From NCBI GenBank assembly GCA_028684735.1, contig JAQUFI010000021.1, positions 1 through 18,528 of the forward strand: a stretch of DNA of 18,528 nt, read 5' to 3'. A program made the translations under genes and the position numbers. Numbering within the stretch: the stretch's first letter is position 1; every line of letters begins with the position of its first letter. Of this stretch, positions 9,881-17,330 are shown piece by piece. The stretch comes from Bacilli bacterium (lineage in GTDB: Bacteria > Bacillota_I > Bacilli_A > RF39 > UBA660). Below the pieces are notes generated by a model. It did no database searches. It saw only the letters and a program-made list of their open reading frames with translations, and was not told the origin of the DNA.

Positions 9881-11390
9881 CCCCCTTCATAATACTTTTA
9901 TTTAATTCTTTATAATATTTAAATTCATCTGTTTTATGATGCATAATATATAAAATAATGTTAGGTAATATAATACAAATTAAGGTTTTCAAAAGGAAAT
10001 TAAAATAAATGTTTTCAAGAACAATATTTTCTGTAGCTATATATGTTATATATAAAGTTGTAATTAAAGAAATGATATATTTAAATTGTCTTTTAAAATA
10101 ACTTGTTATTTTTTCATTAAAGAGTTCTCTATATATAATAAATGGTTTAAAGATTTGTGATATCAATCCACTTAATATTGTTCCAAGAAATACACCAAGT
10201 AAACCAATATACTGGACTAAGATAATTGATATAATTAAATTTGCAATAGAATGTATAATTGTTATGTGTTTATCTTTATCATATAAACCAGCTGCTGATT
10301 TAACCACATTAAAAGTTGTTCTCATACCCACTAAATAATTATTTAAACACAGCACAATTACAATAGAGCTACCTAGTAAATATTCTTTACCTATCCATAA
10401 TGTTATGAAATCATTTAATAACAATAATAAACATATACTAGTAAAACCATAAATCCAGAAACCTAAAAAATCAAATTTTTTAAAAATATCAGTTTGTTTT
10501 GTTTTATTTCCCTCAACAATTAGATTACCAAAACTTGAAGTCGCACCATTAAATATCAATATAACAAACATGTTTACCATGCCAATAATCATACCATAGT
10601 TAGAATACATTCCAACTACAGTAACGCTTATAAATGAAGAAATAATAATATTATCTGTACTATAAATACTGTAATCAGCTATTTTATGGATTATCAAAGC
10701 TTTAATGTTTTTCTTGATTGTTTTAAGCTCATCAGTAGGGATTTTTTCTTTACTTTTGAAGTTTATAGCATCATATTTTTTATTAATATAATAATTAATA
10801 AAAATTCTTTGAATAAACGTTATGATTAATTGAACTAAAAGATAAAGGATATAATTTTTGTATAATAACAAAACAATGATTTGAAAAGTAGTTGTTGCTA
10901 TAGTAAATATAAAGTTTATAGGGACTAGCTTATAACCATTTTGATCAGCAATTATTAATGTTTCCTTATATGAAAAATAATATGGAATAACAGTTGCCAT
11001 TAAATAAATAAAGTATATTAATTTTAAATTACTGATATTGCCAGAATCTTTAATAATATATTCAAGGAAAAACATTAAAATCAATCCAACAATTAATATA
11101 ATATATCCAATATACATGTATGCTTTTCTATAAAAACTCATTAGGGCATCAATTAATTTTTTGTTTTTTTCAGCTAAAGGTTTATATAAACTAAAACTAA
11201 TTGCCGCCCCTATACCAAGTTCAGCAATAGATAATAAAGACAAAACATTTAATAATAATCCATTAATTCCTAAATAAGTAATACCTAATGTTTTAATAAA
11301 GATGGTTCTGCTGATAAATTTTAATATTGTTACCATAAATGTATTAGCAATGTTGTAAACAATATTTTTCATAGTTTTTTCTATTCGCAT
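9858..11390 (-). CDS. Wzx-type polysaccharide flippase (MOP/MVF superfamily)
   Basis: A 510-residue protein with hydrophobic helices along nearly its whole length (about 12-14 segments). It starts with the charged MRIEKTMKN, followed by SRTIFIKTLGITYLGINGLL (about 27-46), whose 'TLG..YLGINGLL' pattern is typical of Gram-positive oligosaccharide-repeat flippases. Such proteins move undecaprenyl-diphosphate-linked oligosaccharides across the cytoplasmic membrane. Size and hydropathy fit the family, and it sits amid glycosyltransferase genes. ATG 11390 has an AGGAG site at 11396-11400, immediately upstream of the start and following the pyruvyl transferase-like gene by 12 bp. The 3' end (MKGGVQHRKT, TGA at 9858) overlaps the next gene across a G6 tract; loss of one G would fuse the two proteins in frame. 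Substrate cannot be read from sequence. Confidence 0.9.
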   Translation of the reverse strand: MRIEKTMKNIVYNIANTFMVTILKFISRTIFIKTLGITYLGINGLLLNVLSLLSIAELGIGAAISFSLYKPLAEKNKKLIDALMSFYRKAYMYIGYIILIVGLILMFFLEYIIKDSGNISNLKLIYFIYLMATVIPYYFSYKETLIIADQNGYKLVPINFIFTIATTTFQIIVLLLYKNYILYLLVQLIITFIQRIFINYYINKKYDAINFKSKEKIPTDELKTIKKNIKALIIHKIADYSIYSTDNIIISSFISVTVVGMYSNYGMIIGMVNMFVILIFNGATSSFGNLIVEGNKTKQTDIFKKFDFLGFWIYGFTSICLLLLLNDFITLWIGKEYLLGSSIVIVLCLNNYLVGMRTTFNVVKSAAGLYDKDKHITIIHSIANLIISIILVQYIGLLGVFLGTILSGLISQIFKPFIIYRELFNEKITSYFKRQFKYIISLITTLYITYIATENIVLENIYFNFLLKTLICIILPNIILYIMHHKTDEFKYYKELNKSIMKGGVQHRKT

Positions 11391-11402
11391 TTTTTCTCCT
11401 TA

Positions 11403-12650
11403 TTATTTTTTGATGTTGTCAGCAATTATATCAATCATTGTTAATACTTTTTCTTGACAATCGTTGACATTATTATTAATTTCATCAGTTAATTTTTTAT
11501 AATTTTTTTCTATATATTTTACTTTAGAATTTACCTTATCAACGATTTTATCTTCCCATAATTTATCGTCTTTGGCTTCGATGACTAATTCACCCATTTG
11601 TAAACCATTACTAATAACTCCTTTATATTTAGGACTATATGAAAGGCAAATCGCCGGTTTCCCCATTTGAAATGTTGATACAGCAGCATGCATTCTACAT
11701 GTTAAAGTGAAATAACCATGACCTAGTATAATTCTAGCTTCAACAGGTAATAATTCTTCACTAATAACAACCATGTTCTGATCAATAAAATTATTAGTCT
11801 TTTCATTAATCATTTTTAAAGTAGTATTATCATTACTTGTTTCATATTTATTCACAACATGAGAAAGCCATACTAATTTTTTCTTTGGATATTGTTTTTT
11901 TAATTTATTAATTATTTTAACAAAGGATTTAATAAATTGTTCTTCATTTTTAGTATATAAACTAACTAAACCAGTTCCTACGATCGTAATATATTCATTT
12001 TCTTTAAGTTGGTATTTTTTTAAAATATTTTTATAATTACCATTATATTCTTTTTGCAGCGTTAAGTCTAAAAAGGCTAAATCACGAGATTTAAAAACTT
12101 TTTTATCTAATTCTGATTCTATGTATTTAACACTTTCATCATCTCTAGAATAAATAAAAATATTAGAGAAGGTCTCTTTTGCCCACTCTTTTCTAACACC
12201 TGTGTATGGTCCGATTGTTTGGCCAATCATAAACAATTTATTGTGTAAATTAAATTTTTTTAATTCTTTCAGGACATTTTTAATAATTAAATTATCTTGA
12301 GGTACTTGATAATAAATTTCTGAGTAATGATCCCCACCTAAAAAAATAACAGCATCATAAAATTTACCACTTCTTTTGTATAATGAATTTTCTAGCATCT
12401 TTTTTTCAACATATCTTACATATTTAATGTTTTTAGTTATTAAATTATAATTAAAAATTTCATCTTTAAAAATTTTATTATATCCAGTAGCCTCTTTTAA
12501 CCTTTTAATATCGTTTTCTTTAGTAGTGTCGATATAATACTCTGGCTCTATATTATTTAATGACTTATTTAAATAAGTAATCAAATTTTCTCCCATCATC
12601 ATTGTTCCATAATTTAATGTGGTTGATAAATGTTTAATAAATATTTTCAT
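11403..12650 (-). CDS. Polysaccharide pyruvyl transferase family protein (WcaK/CsaB-like)
   Basis: A 415-residue soluble protein with family hallmarks: an N-terminal NYGTMMMGENLITYL (13-27), FLGGDHYSE (103-111), MIGQTIGPYTG (141-151), IYSRDDES (166-173), and a C-terminal CRMHAAVSTFQMGKPAICLSY (starting at 318) with SPKYKG (339-344). Characterised members put a ketal pyruvate from phosphoenolpyruvate onto a sugar of an exopolysaccharide or secondary wall polymer; other members are uncharacterised. If it does so here, the glycan would be acidic. It is the first gene of the nine-gene operon, with a strong GGAGGAG site (12656-12662) and a good extended -10 promoter upstream, opposite the PASTA gene. 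An FrhB-like gene lies two genes downstream, an association common in bacterial glycan clusters. Family membership is clear; pyruvylation itself is inferred. Confidence 0.88.
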   Translation of the reverse strand: MKIFIKHLSTTLNYGTMMMGENLITYLNKSLNNIEPEYYIDTTKENDIKRLKEATGYNKIFKDEIFNYNLITKNIKYVRYVEKKMLENSLYKRSGKFYDAVIFLGGDHYSEIYYQVPQDNLIIKNVLKELKKFNLHNKLFMIGQTIGPYTGVRKEWAKETFSNIFIYSRDDESVKYIESELDKKVFKSRDLAFLDLTLQKEYNGNYKNILKKYQLKENEYITIVGTGLVSLYTKNEEQFIKSFVKIINKLKKQYPKKKLVWLSHVVNKYETSNDNTTLKMINEKTNNFIDQNMVVISEELLPVEARIILGHGYFTLTCRMHAAVSTFQMGKPAICLSYSPKYKGVISNGLQMGELVIEAKDDKLWEDKIVDKVNSKVKYIEKNYKKLTDEINNNVNDCQEKVLTMIDIIADNIKK

Positions 12651-12671
12651 TTGAACTCCTCCATCTTTATA

Positions 12672-12700
12672 ATTATATCAAATATATCTCTTTTTTTCTA
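12672..12700 (-). promoter_or_regulatory. Promoter of the nine-gene polysaccharide operon
   Basis: On the minus strand a perfect TATAAT (12672-12677) is preceded by TG one base upstream (extended -10, TTTGATATAAT). A 17-bp spacer separates it from TAGAAA (12695-12700), four of six matches to the -35 consensus. Transcription would start near 12665, just before the GGAGGAG ribosome site at 12656-12662 and ATG 12650. No other convincing promoter was seen before the operon ends at 1532, so all nine genes probably depend on it. Assigned by eye. Confidence 0.55.
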
Positions 12701-12769
12701 TATAAAATAATTTAACATAAAATATCCTTTAATATTTTACTTCCCTTTACATTATCCAAATACTAACAG

Positions 12770-12798
12770 TTCACTTTTGGGGTTAAATAAGATATAAT
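12770..12798 (+). promoter_or_regulatory. Promoter of the PASTA-protein gene
   Basis: TTCACT (12770-12775; four of six matches to TTGACA) and a perfect TATAAT (12793-12798) are separated by 17 bp. Transcription would start around 12805, leaving only a few bases before ATG 12814, so the GGTGGT ribosome site (12804-12809) would sit at the very 5' end of the mRNA. It diverges from the polysaccharide promoter about 100 bp away. No clear operator palindrome was seen in the shared 163-bp region. Confidence 0.5.
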
Positions 12799-12813
12799 TA
12801 AAGTGGTGGTAAA

Positions 12814-14592
12814 ATGAATAAAATAGAAAAAGAAAAGATCATAAAAAAACATAATAATCAAGATAATGTCTTTATTAAACCAATAAAGATTACTTTTTTA
12901 GTGTTAGCGGTAGTGGTTAGTCTTGTTTATTTAATATATACGATTAAAACATCTAGTGATAAAATAAATCAAGCCTATTTAATTATAAACAGTAGTATGA
13001 TAGCTGGTATAACCATCTTTATGGCACTAGCTTTAACTATTAAAAAGAACGTCTTAAAAGAAATTTTAGGAATGATTACAGCAATGCTTTTTATCATTTT
13101 TATTGGTTTTAATATTGCAACAAGTACTGATAAATTAAAGTTGCCGCTTCAAGCTTCCCTACAAGACTTTACGAATACTTCATTTAATGAAGCTTTAATC
13201 TGGGGTACAGAAAATAAAATTGAGATTGAAGGATTGTATGTTAGTAGTGATGATATTAAAGAAGGAAGTATTATTGCTCAAGATATTAAACCTAATACTT
13301 TATTAAAAAGTATTAAAAGAATAGTATTCACTGTATCGAATGGTCCTAATTATGATAAAGAAGTTATTATTTCTAATATGGTTGGATGGGATATTGATGA
13401 TGCTTTAAAGGTTATCAAAGATAATTATTTAAATAATGTGACAATTGATTTTAAAGTTAATGAAGATATTTCAAGAAATATCATTATTAGTCAAAGTAGA
13501 AATGGTCAAATTAAAAGAAATGATGAAGTAAAGATTGTAGTTTCACTTGGTAGTAGTTCAGAATTAGTACCAAGTAAGATGATTAATTTAAAAAATAAAA
13601 GTTTATTTGATGCGACTTATTATTTAAAGAGTAATGGAGTTAAATATGATCTAGTCTATGAATTTAGTAATACCATAAAAAAAGGTTTAGTTATTAGTCA
13701 AAGTGTTAAAGAAGGTTTAGAAGTTGATCCTAAGAGTGAAACCATAACTTTAATTGTTTCTAAAGGAAAAGAAATAACGACTCCAGATTTAAAGAGTATG
13801 AAAGTTGATGAGATTGTTAGTTGGGTTATTCAAAATAACTTAAAGATTGAATTTGTTGAAAGATATGATTATCAGATTCCATTAGGTGATATCATAAGTG
13901 TTAATTATAAGAAAGATGATATTATTGCGGAAGAAACAAAGATAATGATTGTTACTTCTAAAGGTCAATTAAAACTACCAGCTTTCAATAGTTTAAATGA
14001 ATTTAGAACTTGGGCTAATAATTATAATGTTACTTATAAAGAAGAATACGATTTTAATACTAAAGTTAAAGCTGGTAATATTATTGAATTTTCTCAAGAT
14101 GTTGATACTCCTATTGATCCTAAAGCTCCAGTAACAGTATATATATCTAAAGGTTCACCAATTACGGTTCCCTACTTTGTTGGTAAATCTAAAACATCTA
14201 TTACCACTACTTGTAATAACTTAGGTTTAAAGTGTACATTCTACTATACTGGTTATAGTACGACTACTAAAGATATTGCAACTAAACAAAATGTTAATAG
14301 TGGTGTTACGGTTGTTGGTGGTACTTCGATTAGTATTGGTTTAAGTAGTGGTCCTGCTAAAGAAATTTCTGTTTATATTCAAGATACTTTATTTGGTTCA
14401 ACGGCTGATGCAACGATTGCTAATTTACAAAACTTCTTTAGAACAAATGCTCCTGGTGTTAATTTTACATACTTAAAGAAAACTTCAAATACAGGTGCTG
14501 CACCAGGTATTATTCATGAAAGTTCCCCTGTCAAAGGTGGTTATAATACCTTTTTACAAGGTCGAACTTATACTATTTGGATTATTTCATAA
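12814..14592 (+). CDS. Multi-PASTA membrane protein without kinase domain
   Basis: A 592-residue protein. A short basic N-terminus precedes three predicted transmembrane helices (about 23-43, 55-76, 81-101), placing the remainder outside the cell. That part is a chain of PASTA units at about 108-178, 185-246, 251-318, 321-385, 387-447 and 452-514, each ending in a strand and turn such as TVSNGP, VVSLGS, IVSKGK or YISKGS. A divergent seventh unit (519-592) ends the protein. PASTA repeats normally form the ectodomain of Ser/Thr kinases (PrkC/StkP) or class B PBPs and can bind muropeptides or lipid II. Neither a kinase nor a transpeptidase domain is present. Cys467 and Cys474 in the sixth unit could form a disulfide. 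The gene is monocistronic, with its own promoter and a strong terminator. Role unknown; an envelope sensor or scaffold is plausible. Confidence 0.87.
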   Translation: MNKIEKEKIIKKHNNQDNVFIKPIKITFLVLAVVVSLVYLIYTIKTSSDKINQAYLIINSSMIAGITIFMALALTIKKNVLKEILGMITAMLFIIFIGFNIATSTDKLKLPLQASLQDFTNTSFNEALIWGTENKIEIEGLYVSSDDIKEGSIIAQDIKPNTLLKSIKRIVFTVSNGPNYDKEVIISNMVGWDIDDALKVIKDNYLNNVTIDFKVNEDISRNIIISQSRNGQIKRNDEVKIVVSLGSSSELVPSKMINLKNKSLFDATYYLKSNGVKYDLVYEFSNTIKKGLVISQSVKEGLEVDPKSETITLIVSKGKEITTPDLKSMKVDEIVSWVIQNNLKIEFVERYDYQIPLGDIISVNYKKDDIIAEETKIMIVTSKGQLKLPAFNSLNEFRTWANNYNVTYKEEYDFNTKVKAGNIIEFSQDVDTPIDPKAPVTVYISKGSPITVPYFVGKSKTSITTTCNNLGLKCTFYYTGYSTTTKDIATKQNVNSGVTVVGGTSISIGLSSGPAKEISVYIQDTLFGSTADATIANLQNFFRTNAPGVNFTYLKKTSNTGAAPGIIHESSPVKGGYNTFLQGRTYTIWIIS

Positions 14593-14595
14593 TAA

Positions 14596-14628
14596 AAAAG
14601 ATTATTAGGTTTTTCCTAATAATCTTTT
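14596..14628. terminator. Bidirectional intrinsic terminator between the PASTA gene and htpX
   Basis: AAAAGATTATTAGG (14596-14609) pairs perfectly with CCTAATAATCTTTT (14615-14628) around a TTTTT loop. On the minus strand the hairpin is followed by a T-run, and on the plus strand the right arm ends in TTTT. It lies 3 bases after the PASTA stop, and the htpX stop codon (14627-14629) is built into its right arm, so the one element serves both convergent transcripts. Confidence 0.9.
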
Positions 14629-15511
14629 AATTTATATTTTGTAATCTTTCAATTCGATTATCTAAAGTTGGATGCGTACTCCATAGGGAGTTTTTCTTTT
14701 TTCTTTCTTTAACTAAAGGATTGACGATAAATAAAGAACTCGATGATTTATTGGCTTGTTCTAATTCTTCAGAATCATGGGTTAGTTTCTTTAAAGCATT
14801 GATTAAACCATCTTTATTTCTCGTTAATTCAATCGCACTAGCATCAGCTAAGTATTCACGATTACGAGAGATAGCTAGCTTCATTAATTCAGCAAAGATT
14901 GGTGATAAGATAAGAAAGATAATCCCTATAATAGCGATAATACCACTAACTTTGTTGTCGTCATCACGACTACCACGAAACATTCCTCTTGAAACAGCAT
15001 CTGAGATAATAACCACAAATCCTACCATAACGATAACTATTGTTTGAAGTAAGATATCGTAATTACGAATATGTGATAACTCGTGAGCGATAACCCCTTC
15101 TAACTCGTTTTTATCTAATCGTTCTAATAAACCAGTCGTTATACAAATAACAGCGTTTTCTGGATTTCGACCAGTCGCAAAAGCATTTAAAGCCGAATCA
15201 TCCATGACATATAATTTCGGAACAGGTACATTAGCCGCAATACATAAACCTTCTAGAATATGGTTTAATTGAGCAAATTCTTCTTTCGTAGCAACTCTTG
15301 CTTTATTCAGTTTTAAGACAATCTGATCAGAATAATAGTAAGTATTATAAGAAATAAGAATAGAAACAGTAAGTCCAATAATAACAGCAAAAGCAACATT
15401 ATCAAAGATTAAAACTGATAAAAAGTATATAAATAAAGTAATAAACAAGAAAAACAAAGAAACAATTAAAAAGGTTTTTTGTTTATTTTTTTTCACATCT
15501 CTTAATATCAT
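14627..15511 (-). CDS. htpX: HtpX-like M48 family membrane zinc metalloprotease
   Basis: A 294-residue protease of full family length. Two N-terminal transmembrane helices (about 13-33, 38-58) precede the catalytic core. The zinc site is HELSH (143-147; His143, Glu144, His147), with the third ligand Glu219 in NREYLADASA. DDSALNAFATG (104-114) and STHPTLDNRIERL (278-290) are HtpX signatures, and two more hydrophobic segments (about 155-172, 188-208) complete the four-helix topology. HtpX degrades damaged or misassembled membrane proteins, with the active site in the cytoplasm. The start overlaps the lemA stop by ATGA and has only a weak ribosome site, so translation is probably coupled; lemA-htpX pairing is common in bacteria. 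All catalytic residues are present, so it should be active. Confidence 0.95.
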   Translation of the reverse strand: MILRDVKKNKQKTFLIVSLFFLFITLFIYFLSVLIFDNVAFAVIIGLTVSILISYNTYYYSDQIVLKLNKARVATKEEFAQLNHILEGLCIAANVPVPKLYVMDDSALNAFATGRNPENAVICITTGLLERLDKNELEGVIAHELSHIRNYDILLQTIVIVMVGFVVIISDAVSRGMFRGSRDDDNKVSGIIAIIGIIFLILSPIFAELMKLAISRNREYLADASAIELTRNKDGLINALKKLTHDSEELEQANKSSSSLFIVNPLVKERKKKNSLWSTHPTLDNRIERLQNIN

Positions 15512-16035
15512 AACTTAATACTCACATTCTCTTTATCTTCATCACTTACTTTAAAATACTCTCTTTCTTCAAACTTTAATATTTTAGCTAAGATATTATT
15601 TGGGAATACCATGATTGCGGTATTAAAGTATTGAACAGAATCATTATAAAATTGTCTAGCATAAGCAATTTTATCTTCAGTACCTGTTAATTCAATTTGC
15701 AGATTAGCGAATATTTTATCAGCCTTTAAATCAGGATAACTTTCAGCTAAAGCTAAGAGGCTTTTAACATTCTTACTTATTTCTTCATTTTGTTTAGCTT
15801 TTTCACTTAAACTATGACTTCTTTGATTGACAATATTGACTAAGGTTTCAGCTTCATGTTTAGCATAACCCTTCGTAACTTCAACTAAGTTAGGAATTAA
15901 ATCAGTTCTTCTTTTTAATTGATTATCAATCCCCGCTAAAGCATTATTACATCTGATTTTTAACTGAATAAGTCGGTTATAAAGAATGATGATTAAGATA
16001 AATATAACGGCTATAATAATTAATAATATTTCCAT
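15508..16035 (-). CDS. lemA: LemA family protein
   Basis: A 175-residue protein of typical LemA length. One N-terminal transmembrane helix (about 3-22) is followed by the helical LemA domain with the family motifs NRLIQLKIRCNNALAGID (20-37), QLKRRTDLIPNLVEVTKGYA (39-58), YPDLKA (99-104), ARQFYNDSVQYFN (125-137) and FPNNILA (143-149). LemA proteins are membrane-anchored helical bundles of unclear biochemical role, often encoded next to HtpX, as here. Translation is backed by an ideal AAGGAGGT site (16040-16047) that overlaps the stop of the upstream gene. It shares an ATGA overlap with htpX. Confidence 0.95.
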   Translation of the reverse strand: MEILLIIIAVIFILIIILYNRLIQLKIRCNNALAGIDNQLKRRTDLIPNLVEVTKGYAKHEAETLVNIVNQRSHSLSEKAKQNEEISKNVKSLLALAESYPDLKADKIFANLQIELTGTEDKIAYARQFYNDSVQYFNTAIMVFPNNILAKILKFEEREYFKVSDEDKENVSIKL

Positions 16036-16039
16036 ATTT

Positions 16040-16047
16040 ACCTCCTT
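16040..16047 (-). promoter_or_regulatory. Consensus Shine-Dalgarno of lemA
   Basis: On the minus strand AAGGAGGT lies 4 bases before ATG 16035 and contains part of the TAA stop of the 132-residue gene (16046-16048). It is the closest match to the full consensus in the window, suggesting that lemA is translated more strongly than the other genes of the smc operon, which have shorter or weaker sites. Confidence 0.75.
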
Positions 16048-16444
16048 ACTTATTTAGATAATACTCTTCGAGTATTTTAATGGCAACTAAAACTTCTTCA
16101 TTATTTAAATTGGACTCTTTATACATAAGTTTAATTTCTTTAATATCTTTTTTTATATCTTCAGGGGTTTTAAATTCTAAAGTTGTTATTTTTTTAAATT
16201 TAGTATCATATCCATCAGTTTGGATATAAGAAGAAAAATCAATATCTAGTTGTTCTTTAATTAGGTCTTTAGCTGCTTTTAGTGAAGTTTTATATAGGTT
16301 TTGTTGTTCTATTTCGATTTTACGTAATATATCATTATATTGAACTTTAGTATAAAAGCCACTACTCAGACTTGACTCTAACTTATCTCGCTTAGTATTT
16401 AAAACTTCTTGAAGTTTAATAAAATTTTTTATATCGTTATTCAT
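16046..16444 (-). CDS. Hypothetical 132-residue helical protein
   Basis: No family recognised. The 132-residue product has no signal peptide or membrane helix, is rich in Lys and Glu, and looks helical. A first heptad-like segment (about 5-35, KLQEVLNTKRDKLESSL) and a second (38-75) are followed by a short loop with TDGYDTKF (76-83) and a C-terminal helical pair containing LNNEEVLVAIKILEEYYLNK (113-132). It is probably a real gene: it starts with ATG 16444 behind a good GAGGTGA site, overlaps the end of the lipoprotein gene by 8 bases, and its stop lies in the lemA ribosome site. Its place between a wall-type lipoprotein and lemA-htpX hints at envelope quality control, but only by association. 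Confidence 0.75.
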   Translation of the reverse strand: MNNDIKNFIKLQEVLNTKRDKLESSLSSGFYTKVQYNDILRKIEIEQQNLYKTSLKAAKDLIKEQLDIDFSSYIQTDGYDTKFKKITTLEFKTPEDIKKDIKEIKLMYKESNLNNEEVLVAIKILEEYYLNK

Positions 16445-17330
16445 TATTCACCTCGATTGCGATGGGTATACCATTAACTGGACAAGTATGGGTTTGTTTA
16501 CTAGGTAGACAATAGACAAAATACTTAATGTCATTAGGTTCATTAATAACAACACTGATATCCTTTGATTCATCGACATGTAATTCAAAGTCATTAATTT
16601 TATAATTACTATCAATATATTGATTAGTATAATACTTAATGACACCAATATCTTTAATAATAAGATTGGTTTGATTATTTAAACTAAAATCAAATTGGTA
16701 TTCATTGTTGGTTTTTTTAATACTGCTTAATAAAGTAAAGGTTATGTTATCGATTTGTTCATTCATATCTTTAGTTAAATAGACAATAACATTACGTTTA
16801 AGTGACTTCGAATTACCATAATAATCAAGTGCTTGATAAGTTAGTTCATAGATACCAGCTTTTGAAGTATCCACATCGCCATTTATCTTAACTTTTGATT
16901 GCTTATTATTAATCGTATAACCTGCTTCTTTATATTTGGTATTCTTTTTCACTAGGACGATTTCTTCACCCTTTAGTGAAAGATCAACTTTTTCTTTTTC
17001 TTTCGTATCGGGAGTTAGGATTTTAACCCACATACTTTCTAATTTAGATGAGATATACCCTTCTAAACCATCAGATGTTTTGATTTTATACCAGGTATAA
17101 TGCTGATCAAAATCAAATTCATGGATCGTATAGACTTCACCCTTCGTAACTTCCCCTATTTTTTTAGAATCAATGGTAGCTTCACTACGAATATTAATCT
17201 TATCCGTAATTACCTCTAATTGATGAATACTATTATTTTTTTCATTGGTTTGTTTACTATTAATGGTAACTTCTTCTTTGGTGCAGCCACTCATCAATAA
17301 AATTAATAATACGATAACTACTTTTTTCAT
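16437..17330 (-). CDS. Lipoprotein with SH3b and Ig-like (DUF5011-type) domains
   Basis: A 297-residue predicted lipoprotein. MKKVVIVLLILLMSGC is a signal peptide ending in a lipobox, with Cys16 as the lipidated residue. A low-complexity linker precedes a bacterial SH3 domain (about 38-98; INIRSEATIDSKKIGEVTKG and the WYKIKTSDGLEGYISSKL end), a fold that often binds peptidoglycan peptides. Residues 112-185 resemble the DUF5011 bacterial Ig-like fold (SLKGEEIVLVKKNTKYKEAG, DTSKAGIYELTYQALDYYGN). The last 110 residues form an unrecognised beta-rich domain with two cysteines (274, 283) that could be disulfide-bonded outside the cell. It starts by ATGA overlap with the smc stop. It is probably an envelope protein anchored to the outer membrane leaflet; no enzyme motif was seen. 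Confidence 0.88.
   Translation of the reverse strand: MKKVVIVLLILLMSGCTKEEVTINSKQTNEKNNSIHQLEVITDKINIRSEATIDSKKIGEVTKGEVYTIHEFDFDQHYTWYKIKTSDGLEGYISSKLESMWVKILTPDTKEKEKVDLSLKGEEIVLVKKNTKYKEAGYTINNKQSKVKINGDVDTSKAGIYELTYQALDYYGNSKSLKRNVIVYLTKDMNEQIDNITFTLLSSIKKTNNEYQFDFSLNNQTNLIIKDIGVIKYYTNQYIDSNYKINDFELHVDESKDISVVINEPNDIKYFVYCLPSKQTHTCPVNGIPIAIEVNNE

Noticed and set aside
12651..12813. Riboswitch or operator in the divergent intergenic region
   Set aside because: Apart from the two promoters and ribosome sites, no extended stem, T-box-like element or clear palindrome could be found in these 163 bases.
16448..16648. Minus-strand 66-codon hydrophobic frame inside the lipoprotein gene
   Set aside because: It is an out-of-frame shadow of the lipoprotein's C-terminal domain with no ribosome site of its own.
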